A stretch of 64,000 bases of DNA from Polycyclovorans sp002706265. GTDB taxonomy: Bacteria > Pseudomonadota > Gammaproteobacteria > Nevskiales > Nevskiaceae. The position numbers were made by a program, and so were the translations under genes. The stretch spans positions 124,001-188,000 of the forward strand of contig CAXBBM010000005.1 in NCBI GenBank assembly GCA_963973915.1, in the 5' to 3' direction. Positions 41,100-50,700 of this stretch are shown here, one piece after another; positions within the stretch are counted from its first letter, which is position 1; every line of letters begins with the position of its first letter. The notes under the pieces are model-generated. The model did not search any database. It was not told the DNA's origin and was given only the letters and a program-made list of their open reading frames with translations.

Positions 41100-41894
41100 A
41101 TGGGTTTCCTCAACGGTAAAAAAGCCCTGATCACCGGTGTGGCCAGTGATCGATCCATCGCCGTGGGCATTGCCGAAGCCTTTGCCCGGGAGGGTGCCGA
41201 GCTGGCGTTCACCTATCAGGGTGATCGGTTGAAAGGCCGGGTGGAAGACGTCGCCGCCCGCTGCAACGACAGCAAGCTGGTGCTGCCGCTGGATGTCACC
41301 GATGACGCACAGATTGCCAACGTCATGCAGGAAGTCGAGCAGCAGTGGGGCGGGATCGATATCGTCATCCATGCCATCGGCTTCGCGCCGCGCGAGCAGT
41401 TGCAGGGGCGTTACCTTGACGCGGTGACGCGTGAAGGCTTTGCGATCTCGCACGATATCTCGGCCTATTCGTTTGCGGCGCTCGGCAAGGCGGCGCGGCC
41501 ACTGATGCAGGGGCGCAATGCGGCCCTGCTCACCCTCACCTATCTGGGCGCCGTGCGGGCCGTGCCCATGTACAACGTCATGGGGCCGGCCAAGGCCAGC
41601 CTTGAGGCCAATGTGCGATTCATGGCCGCCGACCTGGGGAGCGAGGGCATTCGCGTCAACGGCATTTCGGCCGGGCCGATCAAGACTCTTGCGGCCGCGG
41701 GCATCAGCGGGTTCCGCAACATGCTGGCCAGCGCCGCGACCGCCAGCCCGCTGAAACGCAACGTCACCATCGAAGATGTCGGCAACACCGCCGCCTTCCT
41801 CTGCTCCGACCTCGCCGCCGGCATCACCGGCGAGATCATCTACGTCGACGCCGGCTACCGCATCATGGGCATGCAATTCCCGGAAGAAGGCTGA
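41100..41894 (+). CDS. fabI: Enoyl-[acyl-carrier-protein] reductase (NADH)
   Basis: Reduces trans-2-enoyl-ACP in the last step of each fatty-acid elongation cycle. The 264-residue protein has FabI features that separate it from ordinary SDRs: LITGVASDRSIAVGIAEAFA at the NAD site, HAIGFAPREQL, the first tyrosine in LTYLGAVRAVPMYNVMGPAK, and the catalytic Tyr-x6-Lys within YNVMGPAKASLEANVRFMA. SAGPIKTLAAAGISGF is also typical. The Shine-Dalgarno GGAGAGG lies five bases before the ATG. It is the usual target of triclosan-type inhibitors. Probably transcribed separately from the preceding operon. Confidence 0.97.
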   Translation: MGFLNGKKALITGVASDRSIAVGIAEAFAREGAELAFTYQGDRLKGRVEDVAARCNDSKLVLPLDVTDDAQIANVMQEVEQQWGGIDIVIHAIGFAPREQLQGRYLDAVTREGFAISHDISAYSFAALGKAARPLMQGRNAALLTLTYLGAVRAVPMYNVMGPAKASLEANVRFMAADLGSEGIRVNGISAGPIKTLAAAGISGFRNMLASAATASPLKRNVTIEDVGNTAAFLCSDLAAGITGEIIYVDAGYRIMGMQFPEEG

Positions 41895-41912
41895 TCCACC
41901 GGCCGCGTGGCG

Positions 41913-41944
41913 CCCTGCATCAGCCCGAGGCGTCTGATGCAGGG
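41913..41944. terminator. Bidirectional hairpin between fabI and the convergent symporter gene
   Basis: CCCTGCATCAG and CTGATGCAGGG form a perfect 11-bp stem with a 10-base loop, 19 bases after the fabI stop. The TGA of the minus-strand symporter is inside it. There is no T-tract on either side. Confidence 0.55.
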
Positions 41945-43209
41945 GGTGCAACGGCGGCCTGGGCCTCCGTTGCACCGGGCAGCACCTGCTCGCCCTCCAG
42001 GTGCGCCATCAGCACGGCGCCGACGGTGTCACCGAACACGTTCACCGCCGTGCGCGCCATGTCGAGCACGCGATCCACGGCCAGAATCAGCCCTACGCCC
42101 TCCAGCGGCAGCCCGACCGCCGTCAGGATGATGGCGATGGCCACCAGGCTGGCCGAAGGGATGCCGGCGACGCCGATCGAGGTGAGCAAGGCCAAGGCCA
42201 CCACGGTGAACTGCGTGAGAATACTCAGCTCCAGACCATAAGCCTGGGCGATGAACAGTGCAGCGGCGCATTCATACAGGGCCGTGCCGTTCATATTGAC
42301 CGTGGTGCCCAGCGGCATCACGAATCCTGAGACCTTCGCCGACACACCCGCCTCCGACTGCAGTCGTTGCAAGGAAACCGGCAAGGTGGCTGCCGAGCTG
42401 CTGGTCGAAAACGCCGTCAGCAGCGCCGGCCCCACCGCCTTGAAATGGCGCAGCGGCGACAGGCCGAAGCTGCGCAAGATCAGCGGCAGCCAGACCAGCA
42501 TCTGGATCAGCAGCGCGGCAACGACCACGCCAAAAAACAACGCCAAAGGCAGCAGCGCGTCAAGCCCGGTCTGCGCCACCGTCTGGCTCACCAGGGCAAA
42601 GACGCCCAGCGGAGCGAACCACATGATCAGCCCGGTCAACCGGATCATGACCTCGTAAATGCCCTGCCAGAAGCGCTGCTGCGACTGCATCAACCCATCA
42701 GGCAGACGCGCCGCAAAGTAGCCGAACAGGATCGAGAAGAAAATCAGCCCCAGCATGTCGGCCTTGGCAGCTGCTTCAAAAACATTGACCGGGATCATGC
42801 GCACCAGAATGTCCAGCAGGTCCCCCTGGCCCCGGTCGGCGACGCTTTCGGTGACCCGCGCGGTGTCTGCGGACAGACCCAGCCGCTCACCTGCGGGCAC
42901 GCCGTCGATGATGCCGGGCGACACCAGGTTGACCAGCACCAGCGCCGTGGTCACCGAGATCAATGTGGTGGCGAGGAAATAGACCACCGTGCGCCCGCCC
43001 AGACGCGCCAGGCCGGCGCCATTGCCGATGCCCAGCAGCGCACAGATCATGGCCGACACGATCAGCGGCACGATCAGCATGCGCAGCGCGTTGAGGAACA
43101 TGGTGCCGAGCATGTCCATCGTGCGGATGAACAGCGGAACGTCGCCGAGCAGCGAACCCGCAGCGAAAGCCGCGACCAGCGCGATCAGGATCTGCCAATG
43201 AAGTTTCAT
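41920..43209 (-). CDS. Dicarboxylate/amino acid:cation symporter (DAACS, GltP/DctA-type)
   Basis: A 429-residue secondary transporter that couples uptake of glutamate, aspartate or C4-dicarboxylates to H+ or Na+. About eight membrane segments plus two re-entrant loops are expected. Visible motifs are FLNALRMLIVPLIVSAMICA, the serine-rich loop AFSTSSSAATLPVSLQRL, the substrate region GFVMPLGTTVNMNGTALYE, and TSIGVAGIPSASLVAIAIIL. DAACS proteins from E. coli (GltP, DctA) have nearly the same length. Substrate preference cannot be read from the sequence. Monocistronic. Confidence 0.93.
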   Translation of the reverse strand: MKLHWQILIALVAAFAAGSLLGDVPLFIRTMDMLGTMFLNALRMLIVPLIVSAMICALLGIGNGAGLARLGGRTVVYFLATTLISVTTALVLVNLVSPGIIDGVPAGERLGLSADTARVTESVADRGQGDLLDILVRMIPVNVFEAAAKADMLGLIFFSILFGYFAARLPDGLMQSQQRFWQGIYEVMIRLTGLIMWFAPLGVFALVSQTVAQTGLDALLPLALFFGVVVAALLIQMLVWLPLILRSFGLSPLRHFKAVGPALLTAFSTSSSAATLPVSLQRLQSEAGVSAKVSGFVMPLGTTVNMNGTALYECAAALFIAQAYGLELSILTQFTVVALALLTSIGVAGIPSASLVAIAIILTAVGLPLEGVGLILAVDRVLDMARTAVNVFGDTVGAVLMAHLEGEQVLPGATEAQAAVAPPASDASG

Positions 43210-43336
43210 GGACTGAGCCTATCAGGCACGCCGCCGCCGTTGCGCACCCACGGCATCAAACGGTCACCAACCAGGACATTGGGCCACGAGGCCCGTCCAC
43301 ATGCGATCGGGTGGCAGGGCCCGGCAAGGCTCGCGC

Positions 43337-45262
43337 CTACGGAGCAGATTCGTCGTCCGTCAGCGAGCGACGCTGCTTCACCGGCACCGCGTCGCGCATG
43401 ATCGCCTGGTAGGCCTCGAACTCACGACCGGCGAGCATCTGCGTGATGCGGTCGCGGGCGGCGACGCGATCGACTTCGCTCACCGTGGCCTGCTGCACCC
43501 CCGAGAACGCGATCACGGCCGCATCGCCATCGTCGCGCATGACGACGCTCAAGGTGGGCGCTGCGGCATCCTCCGCCGGCTTCGGCAGCGCGAACAACCG
43601 GGCAAGCACGGCAGGGTCGACATTGGCGCTGTCACGCCCCACCGGGCCGATGACGCGGTAGGTCAGCCCGTGCTTTTCTGCCAGCGTCGCCAAGCTTTCT
43701 GACGAGGGCGCGGCGGCCGCCTCTTCCTTGATCTGTTCCGCCAGGGCCAGTGCCTGAACGCGCGCGCCCTCCTGCTTCAAGGCTTGGCGAATGTCATCGA
43801 CGACCGTGTCCAGCGCCATCAACGAGGGGGCCTCATATTCCGCCTTGCGCACCACGACCACCCGGCCATCCGAGAGGGCGATGGGGCGGCTGTTCTCATT
43901 GGCATCGATCAACTCGGGCGTGAACGCGACATTGAGAATGCCGCGCTCGGCCAGTAGCCCGGTGCCGCCCTCGCGGGTGAACCAGTCGGTCTGCTGCACC
44001 TCAAGATCCAGCGCCTCGGCCACCGGCTGTAGTGAATTGGCGTTCTCGAACGTCAGTTGGTCGAGCTGCTCCTGCCGATCCTGCATGCGCAGCGCGCGCT
44101 CACGCTCGCGATAACGCGTCAATAATTGTTCGCGCACACCCTCGTCTTCCAGGGTCAAGACCTGTTCGGGCTTGACCTCGTCGGCACGGATCAGGTGCAC
44201 GCCAAATTCGGTGACGACCGGCTCGCTCACTTCGCCCTCGTCCAGTGCGAACAATGCCGCTTCAAAGTCGGCGGCCATCTGGCCCTTTTCGATCCAGCCG
44301 AGGTCACCGCCCTGGTCCTTGGAGCCGGTATCGGACGAGAATTCGGCGGCAAGCTCGGCAAAATCAGCGCCCGCAGAAATCCGCGCCCGCAATTCAGCCG
44401 CCTTGTCACGCGCGGCATCTTTATCTGCATCCAGGGGAATCAGGATGTGGCGCGCTCGGCGCTTTTCGCCGGTGACAAAACGCGCCTTCTCGGCCTCGTA
44501 CAAGGCCTCAAGTACCGACGGCTCGGGATCGGGAACCTCCGCCAACTGCGCGGGATCAAGCATCACGTAGTCCAGGCGCACACGTTCGGGCTTCTGGTAC
44601 TGCGCCTGGTTCTGCTCGTAACGCGCGTTGATTTCGGCTTCGGTGGGCTCGATGGACGCGACGAACGGCGCCGAGGGCACCACCAGAGTGCTCAGCGAGC
44701 GCTGCTGCTGCTGCAGGCGAATGCGATTGTCGAGCAGCGCGTCGGGGACCACCGCACTTTCGAGCACGCCCGAGCGCATCTGGTCGATGGCCAAGGCGTT
44801 GCGCAGCTGGGATTCAAAGTACTCCGGATCGATGCCCTGACCGGCCAGCACGTCCCGATAAGCCTCGGCCGAGAAGCGACCGTCGCGCTGAAAAGCCGGC
44901 AGGCCGCGCAGGTACTCCATCACTTCGGCATCGCTGCCGCGATAACCCTGCTCGCGCGCATATTGCAGCAGCAGGGCCTCATTGCTCATGTCCTGCAGCA
45001 CCGCCGCGCGAAACTCGGCGGTGTTGATCATGTCGGGCCGGAAGCTGTCGCCCATCATCTGCTGCAACTGCCGGAATCGTTGATCAAACGCGGCCCGGAA
45101 CTGCGATTCGGTGATCTCAGTGTCACCCACTTCAACCAGCACCGGATCACTGTTGCCCATCCGGAACGATTCAATGCCGACAAACGCGAACGGCACCGCG
45201 ATCAAGCCCACGACAAACCACAAGACCCAGCCGGAAAGGCTGTCACGAATTGACTGAAGCAT
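43337..45262 (-). CDS. ppiD: SurA N-terminal domain-containing peptidyl-prolyl isomerase PpiD
   Basis: A membrane-anchored periplasmic chaperone that sits near the Sec translocon. The 641-residue protein has an N-terminal anchor (LSGWVLWFVVGLIAVPFAFV), then a SurA_N-like chaperone region (about 35-240). A parvulin PPIase domain (about 265-365) contains RARHILIPL, ADFAELAAEFSSD, GGDLGWIEKGQM and VVTEFGVHLIRADEV. A second, divergent chaperone lobe completes it. Size and layout match E. coli PpiD (623 residues). It is separated from the tRNA pair upstream by a terminator. Confidence 0.95.
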   Translation of the reverse strand: MLQSIRDSLSGWVLWFVVGLIAVPFAFVGIESFRMGNSDPVLVEVGDTEITESQFRAAFDQRFRQLQQMMGDSFRPDMINTAEFRAAVLQDMSNEALLLQYAREQGYRGSDAEVMEYLRGLPAFQRDGRFSAEAYRDVLAGQGIDPEYFESQLRNALAIDQMRSGVLESAVVPDALLDNRIRLQQQQRSLSTLVVPSAPFVASIEPTEAEINARYEQNQAQYQKPERVRLDYVMLDPAQLAEVPDPEPSVLEALYEAEKARFVTGEKRRARHILIPLDADKDAARDKAAELRARISAGADFAELAAEFSSDTGSKDQGGDLGWIEKGQMAADFEAALFALDEGEVSEPVVTEFGVHLIRADEVKPEQVLTLEDEGVREQLLTRYRERERALRMQDRQEQLDQLTFENANSLQPVAEALDLEVQQTDWFTREGGTGLLAERGILNVAFTPELIDANENSRPIALSDGRVVVVRKAEYEAPSLMALDTVVDDIRQALKQEGARVQALALAEQIKEEAAAAPSSESLATLAEKHGLTYRVIGPVGRDSANVDPAVLARLFALPKPAEDAAAPTLSVVMRDDGDAAVIAFSGVQQATVSEVDRVAARDRITQMLAGREFEAYQAIMRDAVPVKQRRSLTDDESAP

Positions 45263-45365
45263 CTAAGGGAACGTCCTTGGCAGCGCCGTCTTGCAGCGGC
45301 GGTTGGCGAATCGTGAAGTATAGCCGTCGCCACTCGATCACCGGGGCAACGGAACTGGCAGACCT

Positions 45366-45389
45366 AAAAAAACCACCGTGCCGGTGGTT
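45366..45389 (-). terminator. Rho-independent terminator of the tRNA-His/tRNA-Lys transcript
   Basis: On the minus strand AACCACCG and CGGTGGTT form an 8-bp stem with a three-base loop, followed by a run of T (seven A on the plus strand, 45366-45372). It lies about 80 bases downstream of tRNA-Lys and about 100 upstream of ppiD. Confidence 0.9.
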
Positions 45390-45469
45390 GCATGCCAGAA
45401 ACCCATCATGAACGCGTCTGGGAGGCATCACGGAGCCCGCCAACAAGCTTCCGTAACGCGTTGATTCAA

Positions 45470-45545
<76 letters not shown>

Positions 45546-45569
45546 GCATCATTAAATCGACAAAGGGAG

Positions 45570-45645
45570 TGGGGTGACCGACGGGGCTCGAACCCGCGAC
45601 AACCAGAATCACAATCTGGGACTCTACCAACTGAGCTACGGCCAC
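45570..45645 (-). tRNA. tRNA-His (anticodon GTG)
   Basis: Minus-strand cloverleaf with acceptor GTGGCCG/CGGTCAC, anticodon stem CCAGA/TCTGG and loop TTGTGAT (GUG, His), T-arm with GGTTCGAGCCC, and encoded CCA after a C discriminator. The base before the 5' end on this strand is G, as needed for the extra G-1 of tRNA-His. Confidence 0.96.
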
Positions 45646-45753
45646 CACCGAGGGCGCGATTGTAGCCAAATCGTCACCGTCGCGCACGCCTGATTAGACT
45701 TCGATGAAGGATCGGCCTCGCCCCGCGCTGAAGCGCGTCCGCCCGGCCGAGGC

Positions 45754-46380
45754 TCAGAGCCCGAGAACCTCCAGCGGACCGCTGCCTTTGCGCAGAATCA
45801 CGGGCGCGGCGCCGGTCAGATCCACCACGGTCGTGGGCAGCACGCCGCAATGGCCGCTGGTCAGCACCCAGTCGACCTCGCGGATGAGTTGTTCGCGCCA
45901 GTCTTCCGGGTCGTCCACCGGCCGATCTTCACCGGGAAATTGCAGCGTGCAGGCAATCAACGGTTCATCGAGCGCGTCCAGCAACGCACGCGCCACCGGA
46001 TGCGTGGGCACGCGAATGCCGATGGTCTTGCGCCGTTCGTGGGCAATCCGCTTCGGCAATTCCTTGCTCGCGTCCAAGACGAAGGTGTAGGCCCCGGGCG
46101 TTGCGCTTTTCAGCAGCCGGAACTGGGTATTGTCGACCCTTGCATAGCGGGCGATCTCCGAAAGGTCACGACACATCAGGGTGAACTGGTGGTGTTTGTC
46201 GAAGTTGCGGATGCGGCGCAGTCGATCGGCCGCCGCACGGTCATCCAGATGGCAGCCCAGGGAATAGCCGGACTCGGTGGGATAGGCGATGACTGCCCCG
46301 CCCCGCACCGCGTCGACCACTTGCCCGATGAGACGGGCCTGCGGGTTTTCGGGGTGCAGGTCAACCCAGCGCGCGGCCAT
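45754..46380 (-). CDS. Sua5/YciO/YrdC-family protein, L-threonylcarbamoyladenylate synthase-like
   Basis: A 208-residue protein of the YrdC fold. The motifs AVIAYPTESGYSLGCHL, DKHHQFTLMCRDLSEIARYA, TPGAYTFVLDASKE and RRKTIGIRVPTHPVARALLD match the YciO branch, whose role is less certain than that of TsaC/Sua5, the enzyme making the t6A precursor. TsaE lies elsewhere in the window. The gene shares one base with the upstream SDR stop (TGATG), so it ends a small operon with purA and the SDR. Confidence 0.88.
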   Translation of the reverse strand: MAARWVDLHPENPQARLIGQVVDAVRGGAVIAYPTESGYSLGCHLDDRAAADRLRRIRNFDKHHQFTLMCRDLSEIARYARVDNTQFRLLKSATPGAYTFVLDASKELPKRIAHERRKTIGIRVPTHPVARALLDALDEPLIACTLQFPGEDRPVDDPEDWREQLIREVDWVLTSGHCGVLPTTVVDLTGAAPVILRKGSGPLEVLGL

Positions 46381-47243
46381 CAGACCGTAATGCCGTCAGG
46401 CGGCGGCATGTGGGCAGGAATGAACAGATCATCGGCCAGCGGCCCCGACCCGGGCTTGACCCGGTAGGCCGAGAAATCGGTGACGCCATCGGCCGCCAGA
46501 ACCCGATCGTCAATGCAGTGCTGGCCGGTGAATTCACGACTGTCGCGCGTGAGGATCACGTGCGCCGCATCGGCCATGATCTCGGGTGTGCGCGATTGGT
46601 CGATGAGCTGCCCGGCGCCGGGAATGGCCTGCAACGCGGCGGTGGCAATCATGGTGCGCGGCCACAAGGTGTTGAAGGCGATGCCGTCGCGCTTGAACTC
46701 GGTGGCCATGGCCATCGCGTACAGGCTCATGGCGTACTTGGCGAGGGTGTAGGCGGCGTGGGGCGCGAAGAAGGCCGCATTCAGATCCAGTGGCGGCGAC
46801 AGGTTGAGCACGTGCGCGTTGTCCGCCTTCTTCAGGAAAGGGATGCAGGCGCGCGACATGAAGAACGTTCCGCGGGCATTGATGCCGTGCATCAGGTCGT
46901 ACCGCTTGGGCTCGGTATCGAGCGTGCCGGTCAGACTGATGGCGCTGGCGTTGTTGACCAACACGTCGATACCGCCGAAGGTTTCGACGGTTTTGGCCAC
47001 CGCAGCGTCGATCTGCTCGGTGTCGCGAATGTCACAGGCCAACGGCAGCGCCCGCCCGCCCGCGGCCTCGATGGCCTGCGCGGCGCTGTAGATGGTGCCG
47101 GGCAGCTTGGGGTGCGCTTCCACGGTCTTGGCCAGCACCGCAATGTTGGCGCCATCTCGCGCCGCACGCAGTGCAATGGCCAGGCCAATGCCGCGCGAGG
47201 CGCCGCTGATGACCAGAGTCTTGCCGGAAAGGGACCGTTTCAT
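46380..47243 (-). CDS. SDR family oxidoreductase (HSDL2-like)
   Basis: A 287-residue short-chain dehydrogenase/reductase. The NAD(P) motif is ISGASRGIGLAIA, the NNASA motif is in DVLVNNASAISLTG, and the catalytic YxxxK is in AAYTLAKYAMSLYAM. The insert with KTVEAHPKLPGTIYSAAQAI is characteristic of the hydroxysteroid dehydrogenase-like protein 2 group, often linked to fatty-acid or steroid metabolism. Substrate is unknown. The start overlaps the purA stop by four bases, an unusual partner for purA that may be fortuitous. Confidence 0.9.
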   Translation of the reverse strand: MKRSLSGKTLVISGASRGIGLAIALRAARDGANIAVLAKTVEAHPKLPGTIYSAAQAIEAAGGRALPLACDIRDTEQIDAAVAKTVETFGGIDVLVNNASAISLTGTLDTEPKRYDLMHGINARGTFFMSRACIPFLKKADNAHVLNLSPPLDLNAAFFAPHAAYTLAKYAMSLYAMAMATEFKRDGIAFNTLWPRTMIATAALQAIPGAGQLIDQSRTPEIMADAAHVILTRDSREFTGQHCIDDRVLAADGVTDFSAYRVKPGSGPLADDLFIPAHMPPPDGITV

Positions 47244-48556
47244 GTGCCTGCCTCAGCTTGAGCCGCACCGAATGGGTTGTGCAGAATGATGGTGTGGTCA
47301 CGGTCGGGGCCGGTCGAGACGATGGCGATGGGCGTGCGCGTCACCTCCTCCAGTTTCTTGAGGTAGTCGCGCGCCTTCTCGGGCAACCGGTCGTAATCGT
47401 TGATGCCGTAGGTCGAGGTCTTCCACCCCGGCATCGATTCGTAGACCGCCTCGATGCGGGCGAAACCCTCCGCCCCGATCGGCGGCACCTCGACCGGCTG
47501 GCCATCGACGCGATAGCCCGTGCAGATGCGAATCTCGTCCAGCTCGTCCAGCACGTCCATCTTGGTCACGCACAAACCCGACACGCTGTTGTTGAAGATC
47601 GACCGCCGCGCCGCAATCGCGTCGAACCAGCCGCAGCGGCGCGGCCGCTTGGTGACCGTGCCGTACTCCATGCCCTTGTCGCGAATGTGCTGGCCAATGT
47701 CGTTGTCAAGCTCGGTTGGGAAGGGGCCGGAGCCAACCCGCGTGGCGTAGGCCTTGACGATGCCCAGCACGTAATCGAGGTTGCGGGGGCCCACCCCGGT
47801 ACCGGTCGCCGCGCCACCGGCCGTGGTGTTCGACGAGGTCACATACGGGTAGGTGCCGTGATCGATGTCGAGCAAGGCGCCCTGCGCGCCTTCGAACAGC
47901 ACATTGTCACCGCGCTCCAGGTGTTGACGCAGGCGCTCGGTCACATCGGCGACCATGGGCTTGATCAGCTCAGCCTGGGCCAGCAGGGTGTTCAGGGTTT
48001 CGTCGAAATCAACCGTGTCGGTGTGGAAATAATCCCGCAGCACGAAGTTGTGATACGCCAGCAACTCGCCCAGCTTGGCGGCCAGCAGATCGCGCGAGAA
48101 CAGATCACCCACCCGCACGGCACGGCGTGCGATCTTGTCTTCGTAGGCGGGGCCGATGCCCTTGCCGGTGGTGCCGATCTTGGCTTCACCACGGGCGAGT
48201 TCACGGGCCACGTCGAGCTTGACGTGGGTGGGCAGCACCAGCGGCGCTGCCTCGGAAATGAACAGCCGATCACGCACGCTGGCGCCCGTGGCCTCGACCT
48301 TTTCGATCTCACTCAGCAGGGCGCTGAGCGACAACACCACGCCGTTGCCGATCAGGCACGACACACCGGGACGCATGATGCCGCTGGGAATCAGGTTGAG
48401 CGCCGTCTTGACGCCGTTGATGACCAACGTGTGGCCGGCGTTGTGCCCGCCCTGGAAGCGCACCACGGCCTGGACACGATCGGTGAGCAGATCCACGACC
48501 TTGCCCTTGCCCTCATCGCCCCACTGGGCGCCGATCACCACCACTGACTGACCCAT
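47240..48556 (-). CDS. purA: Adenylosuccinate synthase
   Basis: GTP-dependent first step from IMP to AMP. The 438-residue protein opens MGQSVVVIGAQWGDEGKGKV, containing the GTP loop. It continues with FQGGHNAGHTL carrying the catalytic His, GIGPAYEDKIARR, LFEGAQGALLDIDHGTYPYV, TSSNTTAGGAATGTG and a C-terminal TGPDRDHTII. The ATG at 48556 has AAGGAG eight bases upstream; a longer frame has no support. It follows hisZ, an arrangement conserved across many beta- and gammaproteobacteria. Confidence 0.97.
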   Translation of the reverse strand: MGQSVVVIGAQWGDEGKGKVVDLLTDRVQAVVRFQGGHNAGHTLVINGVKTALNLIPSGIMRPGVSCLIGNGVVLSLSALLSEIEKVEATGASVRDRLFISEAAPLVLPTHVKLDVARELARGEAKIGTTGKGIGPAYEDKIARRAVRVGDLFSRDLLAAKLGELLAYHNFVLRDYFHTDTVDFDETLNTLLAQAELIKPMVADVTERLRQHLERGDNVLFEGAQGALLDIDHGTYPYVTSSNTTAGGAATGTGVGPRNLDYVLGIVKAYATRVGSGPFPTELDNDIGQHIRDKGMEYGTVTKRPRRCGWFDAIAARRSIFNNSVSGLCVTKMDVLDELDEIRICTGYRVDGQPVEVPPIGAEGFARIEAVYESMPGWKTSTYGINDYDRLPEKARDYLKKLEEVTRTPIAIVSTGPDRDHTIILHNPFGAAQAEAGT

Positions 48557-48646
48557 AAAACCACTCCTTGAATTCTTGGTTGCGCAGGGCGCACGAGGCC
48601 CCGCGGGCCTCACTCGTGAACGATCAGAACACTGGACTGTGACGCC

Positions 48647-49630
48647 TTAGAGGCCCAGGCGCAGCAATTCGTTGATGTCTGCGGAAAAACCGGTCGCCGG
48701 CCGGTGCTCACCAAAGGCTGCACCAACACCATCGTAACGCCCGCCACGGGCAATCTCGCGGCCGTGATCCGCCACGAATGCGGCGAACACCAGGCCGGTC
48801 TTGTAGCGGTAACCCCGCAGTTCGGCGAGGTCAACATGGATATCGGGCGGTGACGGCTGCGCCTGTATGGCCTCGCAGACCGCACGCAACTGGGCCAGCG
48901 CCTGCTGCACCGTGTCGCCGGCCGCGGCCAGCCGTGAGGCGGCGGCGTCGAGCACGTCCAGGCCGCCGTTGAGGTCCAGCAAATCGATCAGCAATTGGCG
49001 GACCGAAGCCTCCAGCCCCAACGCCGACATCCATTGCCGCATGTCCGGACCCGACTTGCGCTGCACCATCCGGAACAACTCGCCTTCATCGGCGGCGCTG
49101 AGGGCCAGATGCTGCACCACGCCGCGATACACGCCGACATGGCCGAGGTCGAGTGCCACCGAGCTGACGCCGGCCAGCGCGAGGCTCTGCAGCATCAGGT
49201 TGATGGCTTCAATGTCAGCGCCAAGGCCCGGCTCGCCGAAGATCTCGCAGCCCACCTGGCGTGGCGATCGCGACTGGCCTGGCTCCGGCGCCGTGGCCCG
49301 CAATACGGTGCCCAGATAGCAGAGCTTGACGATGTCTTGATGGGCGTAATGACGCGCCGCCACCCGCGCGGCCTGTGGGGTCATGTCGGCACGCAGGCCC
49401 AGCAGGCGACCCGACTCCGGGTCGATCAACTTGAATGTCTGTTGTTCCAGGTCTTCGGCCGAACCGGTCAACAGGCTGTCCAGATGCTCGACCAGCGGCG
49501 TCAGGATCAAGGCATACCCGGCCACACGGTAATGGTCGAGCAGCTTGCGCCGCAGGTCCTCAAGCGCCCAGGACGACGGCGCCAAGGTTTCGGCCATGCC
49601 TTCCGGCAACATCCACCGGGCCTGGCTCAC
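48647..49630 (-). CDS. hisZ: ATP phosphoribosyltransferase regulatory subunit HisZ
   Basis: A 327-residue catalytically inactive histidyl-tRNA synthetase paralogue that activates the short form of HisG in histidine synthesis. It keeps the class II motif regions (FKLIDPESGRLLGLRADMTP, QVGCEIFG, IARGGRYDGV) but lacks the anticodon-binding domain and full catalytic motifs, in line with HisZ. Its presence implies that this organism has a short-form HisG elsewhere. It overlaps the DUF2065 gene by four bases. Confidence 0.95.
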   Translation of the reverse strand: MSQARWMLPEGMAETLAPSSWALEDLRRKLLDHYRVAGYALILTPLVEHLDSLLTGSAEDLEQQTFKLIDPESGRLLGLRADMTPQAARVAARHYAHQDIVKLCYLGTVLRATAPEPGQSRSPRQVGCEIFGEPGLGADIEAINLMLQSLALAGVSSVALDLGHVGVYRGVVQHLALSAADEGELFRMVQRKSGPDMRQWMSALGLEASVRQLLIDLLDLNGGLDVLDAAASRLAAAGDTVQQALAQLRAVCEAIQAQPSPPDIHVDLAELRGYRYKTGLVFAAFVADHGREIARGGRYDGVGAAFGEHRPATGFSADINELLRLGL

Positions 49631-49812
49631 AGGAAATTGAGCGCCAGCGCGCCCGCAGTGATGAACATGAAACCCATGATTCTCAATGTCCGCACGTTGA
49701 GTCCAGCGACTTGCAGCAGCAACTCGCGCCAGCGGTGCGGGGCGATGAAGGGCATCACGCCCTCGATGATCAACACGAGCGCCAGCGCCCGCATCAGCTC
49801 AGCCCAGTCCAC
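49627..49812 (-). CDS. DUF2065 family small membrane protein
   Basis: A 61-residue protein with two membrane segments (about 5-22 and 42-60) around PHRWRELLLQVAGLNVRTLR. This matches DUF2065, which is regularly found between hflC and hisZ/purA in proteobacteria. Function is unknown; location suggests a link to the HflKC/FtsH membrane complex. ATGA overlap with hisZ. Confidence 0.9.
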   Translation of the reverse strand: MDWAELMRALALVLIIEGVMPFIAPHRWRELLLQVAGLNVRTLRIMGFMFITAGALALNFL

Positions 49813-49830
49813 CGCGCCGCCGCGCCGCCG

Positions 49831-50700
49831 CTATCGGGAGGAGGGATTGAAGTGCTGGAAGAATTTGCCCTTGGGCTCCAGAACCAGCACGTCATCCTTA
49901 CTGTTGAAACTGTCGCGATAGATGTTGATCGACCGGTAGAACTCGTAGAACGCCGGATCGGCACCAAACGCCTTGGCATAGACTTGAGCCGCCTTGGCAT
50001 CGCCCTCACCGCGCAGCGTTTCGGCTTCACGATAGGCCTCGGCCAACAACACCTGTGCCTCGCGGTCCACATCCGCACGAATGCGCTCACCTTCTTCGGC
50101 ACCGCGGGCCCGCAGGTCAGAGGCCACCCGCAAACGCTCGGCACGCATGCGGTCGAACACCGATTCACTGACCCCCCGCGGCAGATCGATGCGCTTGACG
50201 CGCACGTCGGCCAACTCGATGCCCAGCTCGACCAGGTTGTTGCTGGCCTGTTTGATCACCGTGTTGGTGATGCTGTCGCGCTCATCTGACACCGCCTGCT
50301 GAATGGTCAGCGAGCCGAACTGGTCACGCAGGCCGCGGTTGACGATGGACGAGAGCCGGTCGGCGGCGACCAATTGCTGCCCCCCCGTGGCACGAATGAA
50401 GGCCTGGGTATCGGCAATACGCCACAGAATGTAGTAATCGACGTCCACGTTTTTCTTTTCGGACGTCAGGAAGCTCTCGGTGCCGCTGTCGAGAATCAGC
50501 AGGCGGCGATCGAACTTGCGCACTTCCTGAATGAAGGGAATCTTCAGGTGCAGGCCGGGCGGATAGTCGGCGCCCTTGAATTCGCCCAGCTGGATCAGCA
50601 CGGCACGTTCACGCTGGTCCACCACGAAAAAGGCGTTGGAGATGGTCAGCAACAGGACCAGCGCAATGGCCAGCCAAACAATAGGATTTTTCATGATCAA
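49831..50700 (-). CDS. hflC: Protease modulator HflC
   Basis: A 289-residue SPFH-domain membrane protein. With HflK it forms a large cage around the FtsH protease on the periplasmic side. The N-terminal anchor IVWLAIALVLLLTISNAFFV is followed by VDQRERAVLIQLGEF and the SPFH domain, then an Ala/Glu-rich helix (LAEAYREAETLRGEGDAKAA). The C-terminus FYRSINIYRDSF is typical. It starts inside the hflK stop. ATG 50694, two codons later, is an equally good start. Confidence 0.96.
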   Translation of the reverse strand: MIMKNPIVWLAIALVLLLTISNAFFVVDQRERAVLIQLGEFKGADYPPGLHLKIPFIQEVRKFDRRLLILDSGTESFLTSEKKNVDVDYYILWRIADTQAFIRATGGQQLVAADRLSSIVNRGLRDQFGSLTIQQAVSDERDSITNTVIKQASNNLVELGIELADVRVKRIDLPRGVSESVFDRMRAERLRVASDLRARGAEEGERIRADVDREAQVLLAEAYREAETLRGEGDAKAAQVYAKAFGADPAFYEFYRSINIYRDSFNSKDDVLVLEPKGKFFQHFNPSSR